Source of the DNA: Sulfurovum sp.
GTDB taxonomy: Bacteria; Campylobacterota; Campylobacteria; Campylobacterales; Sulfurovaceae
Direction: 5' to 3'
Assembly: GCA_015493425.1 (NCBI GenBank)
Contig: WGDG01000182.1
Coordinates: forward strand, 1-10,371
Length of the DNA: 10,371 nt
Under the pieces are notes generated by a model, which did no database searches, was not told where the DNA came from, and saw only the letters and a program-made list of their open reading frames with translations. Shown piece after piece: positions 1 to 4,834 of this stretch (positions are counted from its first letter, which is position 1; each line of letters begins with the position of its first letter). The position numbers and the translations under genes were made by a program.

Positions 1-173
1 ATGACACAGGCTTTAGCGGAGAGGAGTATGAGATGCTTGTCGCTTTTCCGGAAGAGCATTTGGAGGCGGTAGAAAAGGTTTCAAAAAGGACAGATACACC
101 GCTAACTGTCTTCGCAAAAGTGGCCGAGAATGACAAGCGCTTTCCCTGCAAAAGCCACCATTTCAACACGTAG
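1..173 (+). CDS. thiL: Thiamine-monophosphate kinase, C-terminal end (partial)
   Basis: This is an open frame running in from the left edge (codons in phase with base 3) and ending in TAG at 171-173; about 56 residues are visible. ThiL phosphorylates thiamine monophosphate to thiamine pyrophosphate in the cytoplasm, the last step of vitamin B1 synthesis. The motif SGEEYEMLVAFP near the start matches the GEDYELLF block close to the C-terminus of ThiL. The remainder, ending in CKSHHF, has the size and style I associate with epsilonproteobacterial ThiL ends. The catalytic N-terminal part lies outside the window, so the call rests on one motif and general resemblance. The stop codon abuts the stop of the convergent gene. 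Confidence 0.7.
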   Translation, partial: DTGFSGEEYEMLVAFPEEHLEAVEKVSKRTDTPLTVFAKVAENDKRFPCKSHHFNT

Positions 174-782
174 CTATCTCCAGCGCTTGGCCATCTTTCT
201 GTCAAGTGCGGCTTTGACTTCTTTGATAAGTGCTTTGGCGTCTTTACCGAAGACAAACTGCCCTTTGTATTGACGTTCGGCATCTTTGATGTAGGCATTG
301 AATGCTGCTTTGTCTTCATCTGTTTTTGGGGTCTCCCACAAAAAACGCATGCCGCTTTCTCTGTCAAAACTTTTTTTCGCTGTTTCAATGTAGAGTTTGC
401 TTGAGAGCAGTTTGAGTGAGCCGTCTTTTTGCACTTCGTATCGTTTGATGCGTGCGCCGTAGGGGACGTCATAGATGCGTCCCTGTCTGTCCCAGAAGGT
501 GAAGAGTGTGATGGTATTGCCGTTGATCTCCATGGATCCCTCTTCAACGCTGCGTGCACTGCAGGTACCGGTTTTGTCGTTGAGCGTGAGATTAAAGAGA
601 TGTTTAAGATCATAATTCTGCTCGTCACGGTAAAACTTCAGAACCCGTCCCTTGCTGTCGTAGACATCGTAATCTTCGGTAATGGAGGTAAAGTCTGTAC
701 CCCGCAGGGTCATATGTTTAAGGGTGGCATCTGCCAGCAGTGTTCCGCCAAGCAGAAGCAGTATCATAAAAGGGTGTCTCAT
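174..782 (-). CDS. Exported protein of unknown function (202 aa)
   Basis: I do not recognise the family. The N-terminus (MRHPFMILLLLGGTLLADA) is a short signal peptide with likely cleavage after ADA near residue 19, so the mature protein should be periplasmic or surface-bound. Residues about 40-135 alternate polar and hydrophobic positions with turn motifs (DSKGRV, DRQGRI, QKDGSL), suggesting a mostly beta domain. There is one cysteine, near residue 74. The last 60 residues are charged and probably helical, ending KRWR. The ATG at 782 has a weak AAAGG upstream. Met6 is an alternative start but would remove the positive residues of the signal peptide. The gene is convergent with thiL with no gap between the stop codons and divergent from yfdX1. 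It could be a lineage-specific lipid- or ligand-binding periplasmic protein, but nothing in the sequence decides this. Confidence 0.75.
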   Translation of the reverse strand: MRHPFMILLLLGGTLLADATLKHMTLRGTDFTSITEDYDVYDSKGRVLKFYRDEQNYDLKHLFNLTLNDKTGTCSARSVEEGSMEINGNTITLFTFWDRQGRIYDVPYGARIKRYEVQKDGSLKLLSSKLYIETAKKSFDRESGMRFLWETPKTDEDKAAFNAYIKDAERQYKGQFVFGKDAKALIKEVKAALDRKMAKRWR

Positions 783-811
783 TGATAGGCCTTTTTGTAA
801 AAATGTGGCAT

Positions 812-817
812 ATTATA
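812..817 (-). promoter_or_regulatory. Putative -10 box for the 174-782 gene
   Basis: Read on the minus strand, TATAAT lies within GGCTATAATATGCC. It puts the predicted transcription start near 805 and a leader of about 23 bases before the ATG at 782. There is no good -35 hexamer at 16-18 bases; weak -35 elements are usual in epsilonproteobacterial sigma-70 promoters. Confidence 0.5.
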
Positions 818-912
818 GCCAATGTTGTGTGTAATCTATTCGAAATGAACCAAATCCAAAAACAGAACAGATTCCTGTCTGTGAAATGGGTTAAAACTTG
901 CAATAGCTATCA

Positions 913-936
913 ATTTAACTATAGATTCTGTTAAAT
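913..936. promoter_or_regulatory. Perfect 7-bp inverted repeat, candidate operator for yfdX1
   Basis: The arms ATTTAAC (913-919) and GTTAAAT (930-936) are exact reverse complements separated by 10 bases. The centre, 924.5, is about 44.5 bases upstream of the start predicted from TACAAT at 957-962. That placement suits an activator touching RNA polymerase. The TTAAC/GTTAA half-sites resemble those of CRP/FNR-family regulators such as NssR of Campylobacter, but NssR sites have a 4-base spacer, so the regulator here is unknown. Confidence 0.45.
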
Positions 937-956
937 ATTCGTTATGGTTAATACCC

Positions 957-962
957 TACAAT
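957..962 (+). promoter_or_regulatory. Putative -10 box for yfdX1
   Basis: TACAAT matches the -10 consensus at five of six positions and predicts a start at about 969 with a 29-base leader. There is no clear -35, consistent with activator dependence through the dyad at 913-936. The alternative TTGCAA-N16-TATAGA (898-925) has a better -35 but would place the dyad across the promoter. Confidence 0.4.
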
Positions 963-997
963 GGTAATGAACAAAAAATATTTCATAAGGATCAATC

Positions 998-1984
998 ATG
1001 AAAAAAAGAGTATTACTTTCGGCACTGGCATGTGGCGTTTTGCTTGGAGCAACCGGACTTCAGGCAAAAACAGACAAAAAAACACTGGTACACAATATGG
1101 CGCAGGCCGAGATGAAGCACCATAAACAGGCACCCAAAGAGATTGTAGCGGGTATGCAGAATGCTTTTGCGGCACTTCAGGCATTGCAGGCAGGGAAAAA
1201 AGATGCTGCGCAAAAAGCGCTTGAAGCGGCAAACAAAAGTTTCGATAAGGCACTCAAGGCAAATCCTGCACTCGATCTTGTTCCTATTGACGAGCGTTTT
1301 CAGGCATTTGCATTTCTTGGCAGTTCCGATGTCATCGCAGCACGTCTGAAACTGGCACAACAGCTGCTTAAAGCACACGATACACAGGTTGCAACAGCGG
1401 TACTGGTACCCCTGAAAGATGAGTTGGACATCAGCATTGTCTCCATTCCGATGAAGATTTATCCTGTTGCAACGAAAAAAGCACTTGAAGCACTGAAAAA
1501 AGGTGACCAGAAAGCGGCATTTGAAACGCTTGCAACCGCAATGAACTCACTGGTGATTGCCAAAGCGGTTATTCCGACACCGCTGCTGGTAGCGCAGGAT
1601 CTCATTCTCGATGCTTCCAAGCTTGACAAGAAAAAGAAAGCAGAAGCCAAAAAACTGCTTGACGCAGCCAAAGAAGAGCTGAAGCGTGCCGAACTTCTCG
1701 GATATGTCTCCAGACATGAAGCGGCATATAAAACACTCAACAGCGATATTGAAAAGATTGAAAAAGAGATCGATGGCAAAAACATTGTCGCAAAACTCTA
1801 TGAGACACTCAAAAATGATCTCAAGAATCTGATCGACAGCAGCAAGAAAGCACAGAAGACATCTGAAAATATTGCAGAAGAGAAAGTGCAAGCGTTTGAA
1901 AAGGCTGAAGGCATAAAAGCGAAAAAAGAGATTGGTGTTTTCCACAAAGAAGCACAGCAGGACGAAAAGAAAACTGTCAAATAA
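998..1984 (+). CDS. YfdX-family exported protein, copy 1 (YfdX1)
   Basis: A periplasmic YfdX-family protein of 328 aa. The E. coli member is induced by the acid-response regulator EvgA; the biochemical role is unsettled, with chaperone-like behaviour suggested. Residues 1-23 are a signal peptide (MKKRVLLSALACGVLLGATG, cleavage near QAK). The YfdX core spans about 46-260 and is mostly helical, with conserved blocks VPIDE (95-99), SIPMKIYPVATKKA (149-162), PLLVAQDLILDASKL (195-209), KKLLDAAKEEL (218-228) and GYVS (235-238). These align with the second copy at 4835-5830 at roughly 40 per cent by eye. After the core, residues about 281-328 form an extra lysine/glutamate-rich tail absent from copy 2 and similar to the 119-residue protein at 4419. 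The ribosome site AAGGAT lies 6 bases before ATG. The hdeD gene follows after 12 bases, so the two are co-transcribed. Confidence 0.88.
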   Translation: MKKRVLLSALACGVLLGATGLQAKTDKKTLVHNMAQAEMKHHKQAPKEIVAGMQNAFAALQALQAGKKDAAQKALEAANKSFDKALKANPALDLVPIDERFQAFAFLGSSDVIAARLKLAQQLLKAHDTQVATAVLVPLKDELDISIVSIPMKIYPVATKKALEALKKGDQKAAFETLATAMNSLVIAKAVIPTPLLVAQDLILDASKLDKKKKAEAKKLLDAAKEELKRAELLGYVSRHEAAYKTLNSDIEKIEKEIDGKNIVAKLYETLKNDLKNLIDSSKKAQKTSENIAEEKVQAFEKAEGIKAKKEIGVFHKEAQQDEKKTVK

Positions 1985-1996
1985 AAGGATAAAACC

Positions 1997-2584
1997 ATGT
2001 GGAACTGGAATAATGCACTTTCACCGGAGATGAATATCAACAAAAATCTGGTGGATAATTTTAAAAAGTACGCCAAGGTCAGCGGTATTGCGTTTATTAT
2101 ACTTGGCTCGATCGGGATATTTTTCCCGACCTTCATGTCGTTTACGACACTGGCGTTTGTCGCCTACCTGATGCTCTTTGCGGGCATTTCATCGGGGACA
2201 CTGACCTGGATGAGTAACCGGCGTGACTGGGCAGGATGGCTCAAGAGTTTTGCGCTCACCCTGGTCGGTATACTGATGATCTTCTACCCGGCGCAGGGGA
2301 TCGCAGCACTGGGGATGTTCTTTGCTGTCTATTTCTTCATTGACTCCTTTGCCGGATTTGCTCTGGCGTTTTCGCTTAAACCGCAGAAGATATGGTGGCT
2401 TTGGCTCATTAACGCCATTACTTCCCTGGCATTGGGTGTCATCTTTGTAGTAGGCTGGCCGTTCAGCTCATTCTTTATGGTAGGGCTTTTTGTGGGTATC
2501 AGCCTGCTGTTTGACGGATTTGCACTGTTATGGGGAGGGATTTTTGTCGATGAAGTCGAAGACGAAGAAAAAAAAGGGCAGTAG
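1997..2584 (+). CDS. hdeD: HdeD-family inner-membrane protein (DUF308)
   Basis: A 195-aa inner-membrane protein of the HdeD/DUF308 family. HdeD of E. coli lies in the acid fitness island and contributes to acid resistance at high cell density, by an unknown mechanism; homologues also occur in the tLST next to yfdX genes. About six membrane segments can be read (27-45, 50-70, 80-97, 102-124, 133-152, 157-182). Family-typical features are the repeated helical hairpins with G/P kinks (LGSIGIFFPTFM, GILMIFYPAQGIAAL) and the ending GLFVGISLLFDGFALL. The C-terminus is acidic (DEVEDEEKKGQ). It sits 12 bases after yfdX1 behind AAGGAT. Its 3' end overlaps the next gene by 35 bases, indicating translational coupling. 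Confidence 0.85.
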   Translation: MWNWNNALSPEMNINKNLVDNFKKYAKVSGIAFIILGSIGIFFPTFMSFTTLAFVAYLMLFAGISSGTLTWMSNRRDWAGWLKSFALTLVGILMIFYPAQGIAALGMFFAVYFFIDSFAGFALAFSLKPQKIWWLWLINAITSLALGVIFVVGWPFSSFFMVGLFVGISLLFDGFALLWGGIFVDEVEDEEKKGQ

Positions 2585-2798
2585 TTTCAAGCACAAAGCG
2601 GCACTCTTCAGTGTCTACTTCGTACTCTTTCTTGCCCTGACGGCGATGATCGACTACTACGCCTACGATATGATCAACCCGTGGATCTTCGTGATCCTCA
2701 GTTTCCTTGGCGCCCTCTGGGCGACCGCGGTTCACCTCAAAAGCAGAGAAAAGTCAAAAGTGGATGAACTTGCACACGATCTTGAAGAGATCGTGTAG
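2550..2798 (+). CDS. Small two-helix membrane protein (82 aa)
   Basis: I choose ATG at 2550 because GGGAGGGA (2534-2541) lies just upstream and the product then begins with a lysine-rich cytoplasmic tail (MKSKTKKKKG). The in-frame ATG at 2490 lies deep inside hdeD with no such site and would add 20 unlikely residues. The protein has two membrane helices (about 17-36 and 44-63) joined by a short loop, and a charged C-terminus (KSREKSKVDELAHDLEEIV). It resembles the generic 2TM-domain layout, but I cannot name the family firmly. It overlaps hdeD in another frame by 35 bases and is probably co-translated with it. Both cytoplasmic ends carry many charges, so it could be a small partner of HdeD; that is inference from position only. 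Confidence 0.7.
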   Translation: MKSKTKKKKGSSFKHKAALFSVYFVLFLALTAMIDYYAYDMINPWIFVILSFLGALWATAVHLKSREKSKVDELAHDLEEIV

Positions 2799-2806
2799 TA
2801 TACTAC
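2774..2806. repeat. 9-bp hairpin overlapping a 12-bp palindrome at the stop codon
   Basis: The arms ACACGATCT (2774-2782) and AGATCGTGT (2788-2796) form a perfect 9-bp stem with a 5-base loop. The right arm runs into the perfect palindrome GTAGTATACTAC (2795-2806), which contains the stop TAG and a -10-like TATACT (2799-2804). No T-run follows, so this is not a standard intrinsic terminator. It lies 23 bases before the TTG start of marC and could be an mRNA processing or attenuation structure, or an operator. Confidence 0.45.
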
Positions 2807-2828
2807 GGTAAAAAAGCAAGGAAATAGT

Positions 2829-3473
2829 TTGACTGCTTATCTCTCCATTCTTTCCCATGATATTATTGCACTCATTACCATTCTAAACCCCATAGCTGCT
2901 GCAAGTATCATGGTGGGGATGGTCTCTCCCGCCACACCGGCTGTCATCCGTCCCATCGCCTTTAAGGCGACACTGACGGTGGTCATCGCTTCCTTAGTCA
3001 CACTTTTCAGCGGTGAATTTGTTTTCAAACTTTTCGGTATCAATGTGCTCTCGCTCAAAGTAATCGGCGGGATCATTCTGATGATGATCGCCATCAGTAT
3101 GGCATACGGACAACAGAGTAAAACACGTCACTCCGCAGAAGAGGCCGATGAGGCGGAAACAAAAGAGGACATCTCGGTCATTCCGCTCGGTATTCCCATT
3201 CTGTTCGGTCCCGGTGTTATTGCGACAATCATTGTCCTGAACAACAACCACTTGGAACACTATACGCACACCATCAGCTACGCTCTGGTAAGTGTTTCCA
3301 TTCTTGCGGCTTCTGTCGCTGTCTATTTGACACTGCGCTATGCCGGGGCGATCAACAGAACGCTCGGTGTGACTGGTATGAAGATTTTGACACGTATTAT
3401 GGGGCTTGTGGTCGGTGCCATTGCGGCACAGTTCATCATTAGCGGAGTCAAAGGGCTGTGGGCAACCTTATGA
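2829..3473 (+). CDS. MarC-family membrane protein
   Basis: A 214-aa inner-membrane protein of the MarC (UPF0056) family, whose function is unproven; the old link to multiple antibiotic resistance in E. coli has not held. Seen here: the family block LNPIAAASIMVGMVSPATP (19-37), the conserved PLGIPILFGPG (119-129) and the C-terminal GAIAAQFIISGVKG, with about six membrane helices. A charged cytoplasmic loop (about 96-115, rich in E and K) sits in the middle, where MarC proteins vary. The start is TTG at 2829 with AAGGAAA 5 bases upstream; no in-frame ATG occurs before Met28, which is inside the first conserved block. It follows the small membrane protein by 30 bases and is probably the last gene of the yfdX1-hdeD operon. 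Confidence 0.87.
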   Translation: MTAYLSILSHDIIALITILNPIAAASIMVGMVSPATPAVIRPIAFKATLTVVIASLVTLFSGEFVFKLFGINVLSLKVIGGIILMMIAISMAYGQQSKTRHSAEEADEAETKEDISVIPLGIPILFGPGVIATIIVLNNNHLEHYTHTISYALVSVSILAASVAVYLTLRYAGAINRTLGVTGMKILTRIMGLVVGAIAAQFIISGVKGLWATL

Positions 3474-3477
3474 GTAA

Positions 3478-3511
3478 AGCATTTTCTGTAAAACATTCAG
3501 TGCTCTTTTTT
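3478..3511 (+). terminator. Weak candidate intrinsic terminator after marC
   Basis: AGCA (3478-3481) can pair with TGCT (3501-3504), enclosing a smaller TTTT/AAAA hairpin, and is followed by CTTTTTT (3505-3511). The stem is short and poor in G and C. It lies just after the marC stop in the 109-base gap before the DUF190 gene; the rest of that gap holds only a ribosome site. Confidence 0.3.
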
Positions 3512-3582
3512 GCTTCCCGCCCTGTTTTGTGTGGTGGTGTAGAAGCCAATGCCAAAATATAGAAATAAAAAAAGGAAATTAA

Positions 3583-3936
3583 ATGCAACGCTATCTTGGA
3601 AAACGCAAAGAGCTGAAAATCTACATCAGCAATGAAGATATGTATGAGGGAAAGCCTCTTTTTGAAGCACTGCTTGCTCTGGCAAAAGAGAAGGGACTGG
3701 CCGGAGCTACCGTATTTAAAGGTGTTGCCGGATTGGGAGCACACTCTGAGATTCACAGCTTCAATGTCTGGGTGCTTAAACAGAAAGTACCGTTACTCAT
3801 TACGATTATTGACACAGAAGAGAAGATAAACACTTTCCTTGAAGATGCTTCCTCGATGATCAGTGAGGGGTTGGTTACGACCCATGACATAGATGTGGTA
3901 CTCTACCACCATCCAAAATTTGAAGGAGAAGCCTAA
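3583..3936 (+). CDS. DUF190 family protein (PII-like fold)
   Basis: A 117-aa soluble cytoplasmic protein of the DUF190 family. Family members fold like PII signalling proteins and are often encoded beside crcB, so a role in sensing or tuning fluoride export is suspected but not shown. The family core is plain: GKPLFEALLALAKEKGLAGA (23-42), TVFKGVAGLGAHSEIHS (43-59) and PLLITIIDTEEKINTFL (70-86). The length is normal. ATG at 3583 has a good AAAGGAAA six bases upstream. The stop TAA shares its last A with the crcB start, so the two genes are translationally coupled. I see no fluoride riboswitch in the 109-base leader. Confidence 0.87.
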   Translation: MQRYLGKRKELKIYISNEDMYEGKPLFEALLALAKEKGLAGATVFKGVAGLGAHSEIHSFNVWVLKQKVPLLITIIDTEEKINTFLEDASSMISEGLVTTHDIDVVLYHHPKFEGEA

Positions 3937-4316
3937 TGCAACCGACACTTCTGCTTGCCGTAGGTACCGGCGGTTTCATAGGTGCTATTTTACGTTTTCT
4001 CATCAGCGGCTGGGTACAGAAACTCTCTCCGACACTTTTTCCTGTAGGTACACTCAGTGTCAACGTTCTGGGCAGCTTCATCATTGGCTTTATGGCACTT
4101 TACTTCGAGTCGGTAGTCGCACCACACCAGAAGGCGCTGGTTATCACCGGTATGCTCGGGGCTCTGACGACCTTTTCAACCTTTTCGCTTGAGACACTCA
4201 CCATGCTGCAAGGCGGACTGTGGGGCAGGGTGACGATGAACGTGACACTCAATGTTGTTTTGTGTGTGACGGCAACGATGCTGGGTATGATGCTCTTCAA
4301 ACGTCTGTACGGCTAA
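3936..4316 (+). CDS. crcB: Fluoride ion channel CrcB/Fluc
   Basis: A 126-aa inner-membrane protein that forms an antiparallel dimer letting F- leave the cell. Hallmarks seen: GGFIGAILRF (12-21) with the conserved Arg20; GTLSVNVLGSFIIG (38-51) with the pore Asn43; and GMLGALTTFSTFSLE (72-86), where Phe80 and Phe83 are the 'Phe box' that lines the fluoride track. Four membrane helices fit the family, and the length is standard. The start overlaps the DUF190 stop (TAATG), and the ribosome site GAAGGAGAAG lies inside the upstream gene. A single crcB fused to a DUF190 partner in one operon suggests a homodimeric channel. Confidence 0.95.
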   Translation: MQPTLLLAVGTGGFIGAILRFLISGWVQKLSPTLFPVGTLSVNVLGSFIIGFMALYFESVVAPHQKALVITGMLGALTTFSTFSLETLTMLQGGLWGRVTMNVTLNVVLCVTATMLGMMLFKRLYG

Positions 4317-4319
4317 AGG

Positions 4320-4340
4320 GAAAAATGTAATATTTTTTTC
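4320..4340 (+). terminator. Weak AT-rich hairpin with T-run after crcB
   Basis: AAAAAT (4321-4326) can pair with ATTTTT (4332-4337) around GTAAT, and the T-run continues to 4339. The stem has no G-C pairs apart from a possible G4320-C4340, so termination would be weak. It lies directly upstream of the FNR-type site and may only partly insulate the next gene. Confidence 0.3.
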
Positions 4341-4341
4341 G

Positions 4342-4355
4342 TTGATTGAAATCAA
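4342..4355. promoter_or_regulatory. Perfect FNR-type binding site
   Basis: TTGAT-TGAA-ATCAA is an exact match to the FNR consensus TTGAT-N4-ATCAA. Its centre (4348.5) is exactly 41.5 bases upstream of the start predicted from the -10 at 4378-4383, the classic class II activator position. A CRP/FNR-family regulator is therefore expected to activate the 4419 gene. Whether it senses oxygen, nitrosative stress or another signal cannot be told from the site. Confidence 0.75.
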
Positions 4356-4362
4356 TATAGCC

Positions 4363-4394
4363 GATAACGAATCTCGATATAATGAAACGTTATC
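4363..4394. promoter_or_regulatory. Inverted repeat flanking the -10 of the 4419 gene
   Basis: The arms GATAACG (4363-4369) and CGTTATC (4388-4394) are perfect reverse complements with an 18-base gap that contains the -10. The right arm covers the predicted start site. The spacing suits a repressor dimer or two operator half-sites straddling the promoter. The hexamer CGTTAT recurs upstream of both yfdX genes. Confidence 0.4.
4378..4383 (+). promoter_or_regulatory. Consensus -10 box for the 4419 gene
   Basis: TATAAT matches the -10 consensus at all six positions and predicts a start at about 4390 with a 29-base leader. No -35 hexamer is seen at 16-18 bases; the FNR-type site takes its place, as expected of a class II activated promoter. 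Confidence 0.7.
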
Positions 4395-4418
4395 CATACT
4401 ATACTTGAGGAGAATACG

Positions 4419-4778
4419 ATGAAAAGAACTGTGATGATTTCTACGGTACTCGCTGCTGTTCTGTTCGGAACAACGGCGTTAACAGCCAATAGTCTGACAG
4501 ATGTGGGGGCAAAGAAAGAGGCAACCGCATTGATGAAGGGGAAAGTTAAGGGAGAAGCAGCCGCAGAGAAAACGGTTGAAGCAGTAACAAAAAAAGAAAC
4601 TTTGGAAGCAAAACACGATAAAAATAAATTTGCTAAAGAGGCAAAAGCAGATGAAAAAAAAGTTGATACAATCACTGAAGTAAAAGAGATTGAAAAAGAA
4701 GATCAACAGGTCGCTAAAAAGAAAATAAAAACCTTTGAAGAAGAGGCAAAATCTGATTTGAAGAAAAAGCTGAAATAA
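4419..4778 (+). CDS. Small lysine/glutamate-rich exported protein (119 aa)
   Basis: I do not recognise a named family. Residues 1-23 are a clear signal peptide (MKRTVMISTVLAAVLFGTTA, cleavage near LTA-N). The mature protein is almost wholly K, E, A and D, with few hydrophobics, and should be one long charged helix or coiled coil in the periplasm. Two related segments occur, FAKEAKADEKK (71-81) and FEEEAKSDLKK (106-116), each with Phe at the head. Similar segments end YfdX1 (FHKEAQQDEKK, 315-325; FEKAEG..AKKE, 300-311). ATG at 4419 has a strong TGAGGAGAAT. The gene stands alone with its own FNR-type promoter and a hairpin behind it. It lies between two yfdX genes and likely works with those proteins, for example as a periplasmic buffering or chaperone-like partner; that is inference. 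Confidence 0.8.
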   Translation: MKRTVMISTVLAAVLFGTTALTANSLTDVGAKKEATALMKGKVKGEAAAEKTVEAVTKKETLEAKHDKNKFAKEAKADEKKVDTITEVKEIEKEDQQVAKKKIKTFEEEAKSDLKKKLK

Positions 4779-4788
4779 TCTCAGCAGC

Positions 4789-4820
4789 CTATTGCCCTGC
4801 ATAGCAGCGCAGAGCAATAG
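4789..4820. terminator. Hairpin between convergent genes, probable bidirectional terminator
   Basis: CTATTGC (4789-4795) pairs with GCAATAG (4814-4820). After one mismatch, CTGC (4797-4800) pairs with GCAG (4809-4812), giving 11 pairs and an 8-base loop. It fills the 56-base gap between the 4419 (+) and 4835 (-) genes. The T-runs are poor on both sides (ATTTC on the plus strand), so efficiency is uncertain. Confidence 0.5.
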
Positions 4821-4834
4821 ATTTCAAGAATGTG

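Larger units (their letters stand above)
783..997. promoter_or_regulatory. Divergent intergenic control region (215 bases)
   Basis: This gene-free stretch lies between the outward-facing genes 174-782 (-) and yfdX1 (+). It holds the -10 of the left gene (812-817), a short dyad ACAGA-N6-TCTGT (867-882), a 24-base dyad (913-936), a possible -35/-10 pair (TTGCAA 898-903, TATAGA 920-925) and a second -10 (TACAAT 957-962). The ribosome binding site AAGGAT precedes the ATG at 998. I see no small RNA or small ORF that I can support. Confidence 0.55.

Noticed and set aside
867..882. Short dyad ACAGA-N6-TCTGT upstream of yfdX1
   Set aside because: The arms are only 5 bp and common by chance. Its likeness to the CATCTGT/ACAGATG dyad at yfdX2 is in the opposite half-site order.
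982..995. FNR-like TTCAT-AAGG-ATCAA before yfdX1
   Set aside because: Nine of ten positions match, but the site coincides with the ribosome binding site AAGGAT next to the ATG, which explains most of the match and is a poor place for activation.
3470..3562. 30-residue ORF starting in ATGA overlap with the marC stop
   Set aside because: There is no ribosome site, no clear helix or signal, and the frame crosses the weak terminator. It is too short to support without conservation.
3474..3582. Fluoride riboswitch before DUF190-crcB
   Set aside because: I looked for the conserved GG(C)GATGG and terminal pairing segments and found none.
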